Both the position numbers and the translations under genes were made by a program. Source: Trissonchulus latispiculum (taxonomy: Eukaryota; Nematoda; Enoplea; Enoplida; Ironidae). Taken from it: a stretch of DNA of 64,000 nucleotides. Positions 1-11,370 of this stretch are shown piece after piece; positions within the stretch are counted from its first letter, which is position 1; each line of letters opens with the position of its first letter. The notes beneath the pieces were generated by a model. The model was not told the DNA's origin, did no database searches, and was given only the letters and a program-made list of their open reading frames with translations. The DNA is taken from assembly GCA_030248195.1 (NCBI GenBank), contig JASAND010004045.1, forward strand, positions 1-64,000, written 5' to 3'.

Positions 1-344
1 GGAGAATTTTGTTGTGCGTTGGGAACGGGTAGGGTATATCTTTGCTAAGCCAAATAAATTGCAATGTTAAGTTTGCGCTCGCAAATAGGAAAATTAAAGG
101 TTTTCACATGACTTTTGAAATATGAGCATAAAGTTAGCACTGCAAGTTATTTAAAAGGGGGTTTTTACATACAAAATACTTCACAATGATTGGGCTTCCC
201 AACAATTATAATAACATACTATTTAAGGGGGATTTTAGGGAGTTTCAGGGAAAAACTACGAAAGTTAGGAACTGAAATGGACTGGAAAGGGGTGATAGCG
301 GGAACGCCATTACCCACATTACACGAGTGACTCGAAGCACAAAA

Positions 345-1020
345 TAAGGAAGGTTGGCTCTTAGGTTAGGTAAGATAAGATAGGTAGAGGTAAGAACATA
401 TAAAAGTTGGGTAAAGTAAGCTCAGAGTAGGCTCGGCGTAGTTTAGGGGTGACTCAGTGTATAAAAAAAGAAGGTTGGTTTTTAGGTAAGGTCAGGCAAT
501 ATAGGTAGAAGTAGGAATCTATGAAAAGCGAAGAAAGTATGGTTAGAGTAGGTTCGGAGTAATTTAGGAGTTACCCATACATGAAGAAGGCAAGGTGATT
601 GGTAAGGCAAGGCAGGAAGAGGGAGATAATGGAAGTAAGTTGGATAAGATAAACTCAAAGTAGGCTTAGTGTACTTCAGGAGGACTCATACATGAAACGG
701 CTTGGTGAATGGTTAAGCATAGTGGAAAAGTCGATCATGGAAGAAGGTTGGATAAAATATTCTCAGAGTAAGTTCGGTGTTTAGGACTGGCCCAGTTAAT
801 GTGAAGATATGGTAGGACGGTAAAAGACGGTGAGACCTAGATAGGTTAGAGTATGTTCCGCAGGTAAGCGTGACACAAAATCAATATGGTCCGGAAATAC
901 GTCGGAAATCAGAAGGACAAATAAATAGGACAAAACCAAGGAAAGGAAGTAGATCATGAAGGGTGTATCGGATAATGGAGTAAGTAATTAAGTCCTAAAA
1001 ATATATGAACTCAGAAAGAA
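345..1020. repeat. Degenerate tandem repeats, period roughly 120 bp
   Basis: Successive diverged units share the phrases AAGGTTGGNTNTTAGGT, GTAGGCTCGGNGTAGTTTAGG and GACTCATACATGAA. The reverse-complement flavour of the same phrases (TACTCTGAACCTGCT, GACTCGAGTATG) reappears at 4690-5440, outside the inverted arms, so the array may be a dispersed satellite-like family. No coding potential was seen. Confidence 0.5.
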
Positions 1021-1242
1021 GGTAGGACAAGTGACCTGGAAAAGCCCCAGGGGACCTAAAAATTTTGAAAAAAGACGGAGCCCCAAGGGATGACAGGTGG
1101 TGAGATCAAGAATTTAAAACTGAAACCCCAAGGGACAATTTATTTAAAACGACCGAAGAATTCCCAAGGGGGGACGCACCCACAGACTTTGCACCAACGT
1201 TTGACTCCCGGAGTTTGTGCTTGAAATGCCCTACTATACTGC

Positions 1243-2110
1243 TGGAGCCTATTTCATAAAACTACATTAGTTAAATCACATTTGCTACATTTCTGGGTTT
1301 CCATAAAACAAATGTACCATATACAGTGTAATGTAACTACATTACATATGGGAAATCCGGTTTGACTTTTTCTTACCACGTTTTACATTTGTGTTGTTAC
1401 AATGTAATTAATTACATTGTAACTAAATTGTAGCTTCAATGTAATTATATTGTATATAACTACATTGTAATTACATTGAAAATACATTGTATTGTTCGTA
1501 ACAGCGGCATATACATATGTATGTATATGTGGACATTATTAATTGCAGCATACAGCGAATTAACAACTGTAAACTAGTACTGGTATTGAAAAGCAATACA
1601 TAGCTAATTTACCTAACTCCAAAAAATTTACCTATATAATACACGTACATATGTTATTGACAACTGCACCAATCCTTAAGAGATCGAGTTAGTTCAGAAT
1701 TTCTTTAATAGTGTTTTTAAACTAAAGAAATGGTTTAGTGCAAATGGTCTTGCTATTATGGAATGTTCTTTAATGTAAGAAACTAGAGTAGAACAAGAGT
1801 CCTTTTATTAACGAAGTCGGACGAGAAAAACCAACTTTATCGTAAGTTCTTGACCACAGTCAAAAGTGTGTTTAGTGAAGTTACATTTCGACAGAAAATA
1901 TAATGTGAAATACATAAAATACTTTTATGAAACTGAGATAATTTAACTACACTGTAGTTACATTTCTACTGAATTCAAAGAACTATGTGAACTACTGCTA
2001 TGTAATGCACTTTTCATTGTAATGTGTAAAATTGTAAGAATGTATATGAATCTGAAAATTAACTACATAGTTACATTTTAGTTACAATGTAACAACTATA
2101 ATGTATATGC
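1243..2110. repeat. TACATTGTAA-motif-rich repeat
   Basis: The block opens with GGAGCCTATTTCATAAAAC and carries many copies, in both orientations, of TACATTGTAAT / TAACTACATTG (dense at 1258-1500 and 1905-2105). The same motif block occurs upstream of each kringle gene (23404-23665, 35806-36037). Short palindromic motifs in subterminal clusters are typical of transposase-binding arrays in small DNA transposons, but no clean termini were found. Confidence 0.45.
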
Positions 2111-3526
2111 AAAATAGTCGTTTGGTGCTAAGAATCCTTAAAAAATAAGCACAAATGAAAAATGACATAGGAACAGGAATAGAGTAACTTTCTCAATGTG
2201 ACTGAGAAACAAATTTCGTTTCTCTATATTAAGATCTACCGATTTTAGTGACTGGACTGTAAACCGTTAGTTTGTATTTGTATCACTTTTATTTTGTTTG
2301 ACCGAAAAGGCATTGTAGTTTGGAATGGCCTTAGTTAGGAGAATTTTTTAGGATAATTTTAATTTGGCTTTCAGAACCTTTCGAATTGCATTATAGTATA
2401 GGATGCAATTCTAAGAACAACAAGTACGAAACCGGTAGTCCGTTGGGGTCTTGTCTTACCTCCTCCGCAGAAGTATTAGTTAAAGCTAACCGGTGCCACA
2501 TTAATAGGGTAGCCCTAACCTAGTTTGCAGGAAAACTGTACATAGATTTAAGGTTGGATCACGATCCATCCCTCCATTCCACACCCCGCACAACTTTCTG
2601 TGGTTAGAAATTTTTTTTATGATTGCTATTCTTATCTCTTTCCCACTAAAATCTCCCTGTGCTTTGCAATTACTATTAAACCGATGGTTAAACTTTATAA
2701 ATTTTTCAGTTATCCACAAGTGTGTAGCATTCTAGACGTCTTCATGTGGCAAAACTTTAGTTGTAGGTGATAATTTGTGAATTTTGAATCCTCCCAAATC
2801 TACCCCCAAAACCTAATTGTGGATAAATAAGAATAAATTGTTCCAAAGAAAAGGTGTTGTGAACTCTGTTGAATTGTGTATATGGCTCCCCACTTATTTG
2901 AATTATGGTACTACTCGTTTATCTGGAAATTTTAATAATTAAAAGATTGTGCTCCCAATGCTTGCACTTATCGTTGAATCACATGCAATTATGCACGAAT
3001 TTATGCAAACTTTCAGAAAATACTTCGAGTATGATGATAAACTTATACAAAAAAAAGCACCGATTCATAACATACATGTACACCAAGAAAGAATGGATTT
3101 GAAATTCTAGAAATCTGTGTAGAAAATTATGCCAGGCGAAAATAACCATTTGAATGCAAATTAGGTGGTCGATCAGTGATCCCTCCGGGATCCGTGCACG
3201 TGTGGCTGTTTTGACTTTATCTGTCCTACTTCATAGTTAAAAAGTAAATATAAGGCATTGACATATTCCATGACATCCGAGCAGAGGGTCCCAAACTAAA
3301 AAACTTAATTAATTTTTTCTAAATTTCATATTGGTCTTTCAGAAGCTATAAATTTTCTCCGGAGAAAGCTACTGACCTAAAGCTTCAATACACCTTTTTA
3401 TGGACACAAGTTATATGTCATAGGAAGACAACAATCTCAAGCAGATGATAGCAGTCTTCCTGAAAATTGCAAGCGGAATACAATCCGCCTAAGCTGCTGA
3501 CATTCTGCTTAAGGTGGTGGTATCCT
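2111..3526. other. Interior of the long-TIR element, no gene seen
   Basis: AT-rich sequence with two short chance reading frames and no recognised protein domain. Just inside the right arm (3511-3530) lies CTTAAGGTGGTGGTATCC, which matches the end of the TTAA-site family described at 44754, so a fragment of that family may be embedded here. Confidence 0.4.
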
Positions 3527-3868
3527 TTTGTGCTTCGAGTCACTTGTGTAATGTGGGTAATAGCGTTCCCGCTATCACCCCTCCAAGTCCATTTCAGTTC
3601 CTAACTTTCGTAGTTTTTCCCTGAAACTCCCTAAAAATCCCCCTTAAATAGTATGTTATTATAATTGTTGGGAAGCCCAATCATTGTGTGGTATTTTGTA
3701 TGTAAAAACCCCCTTTTAAATAACTTGCAGTGCTAACTTTATGCTCATATTTCAAAAGTCATGTGAAAACCTTTAATTTTCCTATTTGCGAGCGTAAACT
3801 TAACATTGCAATTTATTTGGCTTAGCAAAGATAGACCCTCCCGTTCCCAACGCATAACAAAATTCTCC

Positions 3869-5450
3869 TTGAACGCTTACGTCACCCTTTAGTCAGTTGG
3901 GAGTCTTTCAATCTACTGTACGGTCGATCTTCAAATTTTTGGGGCCCCACCCTTTGTGATCCCACACCTAAAGCGTAAGAGTTTCTGTTTTCGTTTTCCT
4001 TTCGAAAATTACTTTAATCTTACCCTTTCTAATCTCCTTTCCTACCCCTAACCCTTTTCAATCTTATTTTTGTCTAACTCTTAACTCTCCCCTCCCTTTC
4101 CCCTACCTATTTTGCGGGGTTGCTCCCGTTCCCCCGGGTCTATTTTTACTAGCTAACCACCCCTGCCCGATCCTGTTATTTCATCCCCTTTCCCCAATAA
4201 TTGCTGGTTCCCTTCCTCTTGCATTGTTCCCCTATTTTCGTACCCTTGTTATTGTTTATTCTGCGGGAAGCCCGCTGTATTTGCTTGTCCCCTCTGGGTA
4301 GCCCAGAAGGGTTTCTTCTATTGTAATTTGCCCGTGTGTGCATTATTAAATTAGCCAGTTGTCTTCCCGCTTATTTGATTTAATTCTATTAACCTTATTT
4401 AACTAGTCTGATCTCATTAATTAGCTAGGTAGCGCTCTGGGAATAGCCCAGAGTTCGTCCCTAATTGAGCTAAACTTTGCGTGCTTGTCTCCCACTTTTG
4501 TCTGGCTCCCCGTTGGCGTCCCCCAAAATTATCTGTCCCCCTTGGCGAGGCAAGTCGGTAGATAAGAGCCGCCTGGACTAAAGATCTCCACCCGCAGTCG
4601 ACGGCTAGCGTTCGTTGCGCACAGTTCCGTGTAAAATTTGGCGTGTGAGCTCTGCGGTTTAATTCCCTAGCTCTACCCATATTTTACACTCGTAAATTAC
4701 TCCGAGCCTACTCCAATTATACTCTGAACCTGCTCCTTATATGCACTTGTTTACTTCGATTCTTACTCTATTTATGTTATTTTCAGTCGTTGTATTTGTT
4801 CTGTGATTTTTCGTTTTCATCAGTCTATCCAAACACAATTGTTCTGGTTCGCAGTCTCACAGTAAGCATCACTGACCACACTTTACTAGTTTTCTGTGGT
4901 TTGTAGTTTCCATCCTAGCTACTTAATGCTACCTTGGGTCACTCCTACTTTACTCTGAGTCCATGTTGTGTGATCTTTGAAACTTCATAGCGTATTAAAC
5001 TAGTTTGCTTGATCTTTGCCACTGTACCTGACCTTCTCTTTTCTCTTGGTTTGTGCTGCGAGTCGCCACTGCTTGCTAACCAAACTTTTTAAGCATCGAC
5101 CTAACCCTAACCTAACCTAACCTAATTTTCGACTTAACGCATTTCTCTACTACCTTGCCTTTATACATACTCGAGTCATTCTAAGCTTACATTGTCCTGG
5201 CATCCCACAGCTGGAAAACCAACGTTAGTTTCCTTATACGTCACTCCAAACCTTCTCTGAACCTGCTTCAACCACTTTGATCATTTTTCCAACCTTTGCT
5301 TTCAGTTTACCCTCATCTGTTCAACCACCTCGGCGTTGAGTTCTGAGTCACTCCGAAATATCTCCAAGTTAACACCGAGACCACTCTGACCTAACACCGA
5401 GCCTAGTCAAGCTTCGAGCTCCGTCGCGTCGAATTGGTTCATTTAGGCGT
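3869..5450. other. Non-coding, C/T-rich then degenerate repeat
   Basis: Bases 3950-4340 are unusually C- and T-rich on this strand, with no domain on either strand. Bases 4690-5440 carry diverged repeats related in reverse complement to 345-1020. Within them 5098-5124 reads CCTAACCCTAACCTAACC and continues in the same pattern, a short run mixing TTAGGG-like and TTAGG-like units on the minus strand. No gene is supported. Confidence 0.4.
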
Positions 5451-7233
5451 TTTTTCTCGCCGCGCATCTTTGTTTCTCAAATCATTTGTTGAATTAGCAT
5501 GTGACTTTTATAGCTCATTTCTTAAATGACTGAAATACATAGAGCTTATAAATTTTCATAAAAATCGTGAAACGTTTTTCTTTGAAACATCAATAATTGA
5601 AACGAACCAGAATTCAATAACAAATATTAGTATTTGAAAAGGCAATTTCTAGCTGCAGGAAAGTTGTGGATGTTACTTCCTGAAGTCGATGTAGGATCCT
5701 GCTTCTCCTAAAAATGCGATCGAAACTAAATAAAATTGTATTTTACAAATCAGAAATGAAATTCTAAAAAGTCAAAAAATCAGCTATGTACAGCTAAACT
5801 TGTTATTAAAGGACAATAAGCATACATTTTAGTTACGGATGGGCCATATGGCCCTAGTGGCTATTTTCACATCTTAAGTTTTGGGACGGCAGTCTGGGCA
5901 TTTGCAGACCGGATGGCAGTCTGGGCACTTGCTCCTTTTTTCTTCAACACGTCCACCCTATTTTGAGAGAATATTTCCACACCTGCTAGAAACATCGAGT
6001 TTCGATATGCTTCCGCCGACAATGAAAATTTTGATGATTTCAAGCCATGTTCGAGCACTGCATTCAAACGAATCCAGAACCGGCTGTAGTTCGTCGGCGG
6101 AAAAGTCGTTCCACCAGGTTATACAGGAGGTGATGCAAATTAAAGTAATGAATAGTTTACTCAGACTCAGAATCTCTTACACCTAGAAATCAACTAGTTG
6201 CTTCTCTGCAATTAAACTTAAGCAAAAATTCGTACTTTTCCTGATTTTGTGCTTGACGCTTCCAGCTTTTTCTGGGTACATCTCGGACCTTTCAATGCTT
6301 ACATTCGAAATGTAAAGGTGGCTCAGTAACAAATGGCAGCCAAAAATGTAAAATTGGTCATTTTCAACTGTTAGTCCTGAGGAAATTCAGGCATGAAAGG
6401 GTTAACATAGGGTCTAATCCTGGGAGGATAGTTTGCCCAAGATAATTTTGAGGGTGCTTGCACCTTAAGGTGGTGATTCATTTGTTTGATTGGGCACAAA
6501 TTATTGGTTGCCGGTCCAAATCAAGATGAAATTTAATGAAGCTTTCCAAAGTAAGTTAGTTTAGCATTCTAACAACCTCTGCGCAAACCCGCTTCAAAAC
6601 TTCAACGTCTTTTGCCGTTTTTGCCAATTTTTGACACTTAGACAGTAGCAGCATAGCTATGATTATATTCATTCGAAGGACCTTGTTGAGCTCTCCATTT
6701 TTTGCTTTTCGAAGTGAATTTCTAGCTTTCTTCTATAGTGAGAATCTCACTGTGAGATATACCTGATTTTCGGCTAGCGTCTCATGTGGCCCACTACGGT
6801 TTAGTTCAGGTGTCTGGTGTGGCCCATTTTCCAGTACGGTTTTTCTGCTGAATTTCATCAAAATAGTGAGCGTAAAAGTTATGGATTAAACTATGTGGAG
6901 AAAGATGAAATGGGTTTCGAATAGTTTAGTGGAGTTTGTCAGTGATAGACAAATATTGTGTGTTTCAGCAGAGCGTACGCAGTTGTCCTTTTCTGTTTTC
7001 CCGCGATCACATGCAGTTTATTAGTATTATAGAGCGAAGTTGTTTGTGCACTAGAGGGAAGCCGGTCAGCATTGTTAACGGGGAGGATCCTATAGAATGT
7101 GCGTATAAGGTTGGCACAGAGGGTTGGTTTGAGAAGGGATACTACTTTCACATTAAATAAATTGTGTAACGGTGGTTGAAATCTGAAGCACTTAGCTAAT
7201 GTGTAGGCCTGCCACTGACGAAAACTGCACCGA
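5451..7233. other. Non-coding, no recognised gene
   Basis: AT-rich sequence. At 5885-5935 the phrase GGCAGTCTGGGCA is duplicated about 36 bp apart. Around 6470 GCACCTTAAGGTG is palindromic about a TTAA and resembles the terminus of the TTAA-site family. A minus-strand frame at 5867-6130 could not be tied to any family. Nothing else was found. Confidence 0.35.
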
Positions 7234-7249
7234 GTGCATACCATAGGTG

Positions 7250-8496
7250 CATGGTTTCCTTTGGGGGGGGATCCCCCCCAAAATTTTTGACCAAATTTAC
7301 CCCCCCCCAGATTTTTTGACTTACCCTCCCCCAACCTTTGGCTACCCCCCCCCGAACCCCCCCAACGATTTTTGGACCCAAAAAGTTAGCTAACTTTGGT
7401 CGAAAAATGGTCATTTTTTGAAAAATTTTCTAAAATTTTGACCTAAAATCGCTTTAAAACGGTGCAAAAACACCTAAAACGTTAAGAACAAGCCTTATTT
7501 TGATGAAAAAAGGGCTAAATTACAGAAAATTTTGCATTTTTTGGCCATTTTTCGAAATTTCTGAGGTCCGAATTCTGGGGGGGTTGGGGGGCGCATAGGT
7601 GTAAGGTGGGGGGGGGGGGTGGGGGGGGGTAGCCCCCCCAAGCCTTTTTTCAACCCTCCCCCAAAACTTTTTGGGGGGGGGACGTCCCCCCCCACGGGGG
7701 GGGGGGGTCGGTCGCGCCGAAGGCGCAAAAAATGGCCAAAAATTTGGTATTTTTTGGGTAAATTTTGAAAAAATTTTCAAAAATGTCCAAATTTTTGGCT
7801 TAAACTGTTTATTATTATGAGAAATACACGTTTTAACTGTATTATGGATCTTATGACTCAATATTGTCATAGGTGTAAGGTGGGGGGGGGGTTTGGGGGG
7901 GGGTTAGCCACCCCAAGCCTTTTTTCAACAATCCCACAAAAATTTTTGGGGGGGGGACGTCCCCCCCCCAACTGGGGGGGGGGGGCAGTCGCGCCGAAGG
8001 CGCGAAAAATGGCCAAAAATTGGGTATTTTTAGGGTAAATTTTGAAAAAATTTTCAAAAATGTCGAAATTTTTGGCTTTAACTGTTTATTATCATGAGAA
8101 ATACACGTTTTTAACTGTATTATGGATCTTATGACTCAATATTGACCTTATTTTGGACTTGGAAACATGTTGGCAATCAAGTGTCTGAGTTTAAAACCAA
8201 TGTCTAATGTTAAAATTACTTTATGGTTAGATGTTTTTCATCATTAGAAACGGCTGAAAATGCGATTTTTGGCATAAAAAATGAAAAATTTTTTTGGGGG
8301 AGGGTTGGGGGGGGGTCGTGGGGGGGGGGGGGGGGGGGGGGGGGGTCGCCAGAGGGGCCCCCCCAGAAAATGTTGGGGGGGGGAGCTTCCCCCACCCCAA
8401 ATCTCCGTTACACCTATGGGGGGGCGTACCCCCATCACATTTCGGAGGTCGGCCAAGATTTACCCCCCCCAGACCCAAAGTTCCAGGGAAACTATG
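7250..8496 (-). mobile_element. hAT-like element, CATAGTTTCC family, inserted in the host terminus
   Basis: The ends are CATGGTTTCC (left) and GGAAACTATG (right). The flanks are an exact 8-bp duplication CATAGGTG (7242-7249, 8497-8504), which is the first 8 bp of the host element, so it landed precisely on the host terminus. Its body is 7250-7593 plus 8427-8496, the reverse complement of the intact copy at 51626-52055. Runs of 7-10 G or C punctuate it. No transposase was seen. Confidence 0.85.
7594..8418 (+). mobile_element. hAT-like G-tract element with internal tandem duplication
   Basis: It runs from CATAGGTGTAAGG to CCGTTACACCTATG and is flanked by the 8-bp duplication GGGGGGCG (7586-7593, 8419-8426). 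The intact sister of its host (51626-52055) shows the uninterrupted sequence at this point. The first 274 bp (7594-7867) are repeated directly at 7868-8144. A 26-base uninterrupted G run occupies 8320-8345. The poly-Gly and poly-Pro reading frames across it are artefacts of these tracts. Confidence 0.8.
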
Positions 8497-8936
8497 CATA
8501 GGTGTACCAGGCTACAGTTTGCTCCCTGTGAGACCCCCCCCCCTACCCGACCTCAACTACTCCACCCCCCAAGCCGATCTCAAACCCCCCTGCCCCCCCT
8601 AAAATTGGGTCCAAACCAGGTAAAATGCAAAATTTTTGAAAAAATGTTTTGCAATTTCTGAAAATTCTTGAAAAAAATTAGAAAAAATGGCTATAAATCA
8701 CATATAAAGAGCTAAAGATGGTTATTTATAGCAATTAAAAGGTAATATACGCAATTATAAACCACAATCTGGGCTAATTTAGGCATATTTTAGCACAAAT
8801 TTGTCAATTTTCAAGCCCTATTTTCGCATACGAAAACTATTGACAGAAGCTTTTGAGTATGTTTAATGTACTGTACATCGAAAAAGGAGCATTTTTAGCT
8901 AAACAACTTGGGTACAGTTTAGGGGGGGTCCCCCTC

Positions 8937-9878
8937 CAGTGGCGGATCCAGGGGGGGGGGGCCGGGCCCCCCCCCTTTGCGATTTGGGCCCCCTCCTTTG
9001 GCATTCCGGGCCCCCCCCAGAAAATTTTTTCAGCTGTATAATTTTAATAAATTCCACAAATTTTTAAAAAATTTCGCCTGCGGCGCACTTATACTTCCGT
9101 GCTGCTTTATTACGTACTTAATTCTGTGACAGAACTTTTTATTTATTTTATATTTTTATTTTATTTAATTTTATTTTTAAAAATTTTTTTGCTTTCATAA
9201 CGTATATATATATATATATATATAAATGGGCAATGCAAGATTGATAATTGGCAGCTTCTGAAAGTGTTCAAGAATAAATCATGGAAGTGAAAAATTCTAA
9301 AAAGCAGCCAATTCCCGTTTTGGTTTTCCACTGATCGATTATACAACTCATCTCATCTTAACTAATCTTTTTAAACATTTGAATTGATGAATTTTCCACG
9401 ATTTCAAAAAATTCTTCAACTTCTGGGGGGCTCCGCCCCCCAGACCCCCCTTTTACACATTGTCTTTGTTGCCCTTATATACTTGTACAATTTTACTGCA
9501 AGTTTTTCACTTCGTAAGTTACTATATATACACATGTACATCTCCATTTTATTTATTTAATCTTTTCAAAAGTTTGCATGACGGAATTTTTTCCAATTTC
9601 AAAAAATTCTTCAACTTCTGGGGGACTCTGCCCCCCAGACCCCCCCGTATGCTTCTTGTGTATATAAATTCTCCATGCTTTGCTTCGCTCACGGGATATA
9701 GTTGTTTTCCAATTGGCAAGTGAACTAACCTTTCCATACACAATATTTTCTTGTAAAAATATCTTGTTCCTGGAAAAAGCAAATTTTTACCACCCCCCCC
9801 CGGAAAAATCTGGTTACCCCCCCCCCAGAAAAATTTTTCAGCGGGCCCCCCCTTTTCAAAATCCTGGATCCGCCACTG
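8937..9878 (+). mobile_element. hAT-like element with GGCGGATCC termini
   Basis: The terminal inverted repeats are CAGTGGCGGATCCAGG and CCTGGATCCGCCACTG, with an exact 8-bp duplication TCCCCCTC (8929-8936, 9879-9886). The relative at 46219-46785 has the empty site near 46695. The 942-bp body contains a (TA)n run at 9204-9225 and two copies of a CTTCTGGGGG-type hairpin (9420-9450, 9617-9645). No transposase was seen. A second copy, in minus orientation and itself heavily interrupted, starts at 51023. Confidence 0.87.
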
Positions 9879-9985
9879 TCCCCCTCCCCCAAATTTCGGA
9901 TTTTGGCGGGGTCCCCCGGCCAAATTTGGACCTTCTACTCCCCCCCCCAACCCAAACAGGTGGTATATACACCTATGGTGCATAC

Positions 9986-10290
9986 ATAAAAGGTGTAAAA
10001 GCATAGGTGTAACCATAATAGGTGTACCTGGGTGGGGGGGGGGGAAACCAAATGGAAAAGTGCCGACCCAACCCTCGGGCCTCGAAACTTTGGAGGCATA
10101 CCCCACCCCCAAATGGCCAAATCCCAGACCCCGCCCATCCAAATTTGCCAGACCCCACCCTCAAAATTTTGAAAATTTTGCCTCAAAATTAGTAAAAATT
10201 CGAAATTTTTTGAAAAAATTCGGAATTTTTGCAGAAATCCAAGTTTTTTCGAACAAATGAGCAAAAATGAATAAATTGTGTTGATGTTTA
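9986..10290. other. G/C-tract repeat remnants
   Basis: Contains further CATAGGTGTAACC and AATAGGTGTACC termini (about 10001-10030) followed by G- and C-run sequence: broken relatives of the CATAGGTGTA elements. No gene. Confidence 0.5.
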
Positions 10291-11370
10291 TAGAGGTCGG
10301 GGAAAAAAACCAACCCGCAAGTGGTGGGGAAAAAACCAACCCCCCGTTTGGGCGATGGGGATGAGCTAGCGGGCTCAAATTTTGCATGCAAGTTGGTAGG
10401 GCCAATCCCACCTACCACACCAAATTTGAGCTAAATCGGACCACTTTTGAGCATTTTGTGACATTTTGAAAATTTTGGCATTTTTGACCCCCCAAAAATT
10501 CAAAATTTGCCTATTTTTGAAGGCCTGTAAAAATTTTTCCATAGCAGTTAGATATTAACTTTTAATAGTTTCTATGAGAACAACATGTGCTCTTTCCAAA
10601 AATGTCGGTCTCGCCTTCCTGCGACGCTTGGCAAGCTGCCAGCAGAATTTTTACAAAATGGGAAAAAAAACCAAGGGATGGGAAAAAAAACCCAATTTTT
10701 GCTTTTGCTGCCAAACTCCCAAAAATGGTTCTTGGTTGCTCAAAAGTCAGTCACATAGCAAGTTTAATGCGTTCTTTCACGTGAACAGCTCAAAATTGCA
10801 TTTGGACTTGGCAATTTTGTGCTAACCGGTAAAAACCTCATTTCGGCGGATCGGCTGTTTGGGTCAGCTAAAGCGGCCAAAAAGTACTCTGGGACAAAGA
10901 AATACGCGAAAAAACACTGAAACAACGTTTATTTTAAGTTATTTCATCGAATTTCGAAAGATTTACAAATTTTTGCATTTTAACATAGAAACTGGCAAAT
11001 TTGATGAAACCTAGCCAGTTGATGCTGCAAATTTTGATGTTTGATTTTCTCACTTATTTATTATAAGGAATAATATCGCAAAAATAACTGCAGATATGAA
11101 GTCAGCGACGCCGATTTTACCTGTCGCATGCATAAAATCGCTAATATGAGTTACCCTGGCCGAATACTGGGGTTGGTTTTTTTCCCCATCGGTTGGTTTT
11201 TTTTCCCGCCATTGGTTTTTTTACCCCGGCTAATTAACCGTTAATTACTAATTAACGACAGGACCTAGAGAGGCGATTTATATACCAAAATGACAGTCTA
11301 GACAGGGCTCGATAAGAAAATAATTTATAGCCGGATTGCTCCACTGGGTATTTCTGCAGAGTCCAAAAAG
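10291..11370 (+). mobile_element. Element of the TAGAGGTCGGGGAAAA family
   Basis: The left end TAGAGGTCGGGGAAAAAAAC is the reverse complement of the right end of the related copy at 54895-55298. Motifs of the form GGTTGGTTTTTTTCCCC occur near both ends (10300-10345 and 11165-11230). The right terminus is not preserved. A diverged reverse-orientation relative lies around 43255-43620. No open reading frame with a recognisable domain. Confidence 0.6.

Larger units (their letters stand above)
1..3868. mobile_element. Long terminal-inverted-repeat element, about 3.9 kb
   Basis: Bases 1-344 are the reverse complement of 3527-3868 with only scattered differences, giving inverted arms of about 340 bp. 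The outer end reads GGAGAATTTTGTT on the left and AACAAAATTCTCC on the right. The left arm begins at the very first base of the window, so the true outer boundary and any target-site duplication cannot be seen. No transposase was recognised inside; the interior holds degenerate tandem repeats (345-1020) and a TACATTGTAA-rich block. It could be a non-autonomous DNA transposon or a foldback element. Confidence 0.75.
7242..9977 (+). mobile_element. hAT-like element, CATAGGTGTACC family, host of a nest
   Basis: The element starts CATAGGTG and ends GGTNNATACACCTATG, flanked by an exact 8-bp duplication GTGCATAC (7234-7241 and 9978-9985), the target length of hAT transposons. Its own sequence is 7242-7249 + 8505-8936 + 9887-9977, about 530 bp; the rest is later insertions. 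An uninterrupted relative at 46219-46785 (567 bp) aligns across both insertion points. It carries long C and G homopolymers and no transposase, so it is non-autonomous. Confidence 0.85.

Noticed and set aside
5867..6130. Minus-strand frame with duplicated CPDC motifs (KCPDCHPVCKCPDCRPKT)
   Set aside because: The two CPDC units reflect a short DNA duplication, the frame is interrupted upstream, and no family fits.
8223..8661. Overlapping poly-Gly and poly-Pro reading frames of 70-126 codons
   Set aside because: They exist on both strands only because G/C homopolymers lack stop codons; they lie inside hAT-like elements and have no domain.
9549..10411. Minus-strand frames of 158-197 codons
   Set aside because: They cross two element boundaries and consist of repeat sequence rich in Gly, Pro and Phe; no homology recognised.
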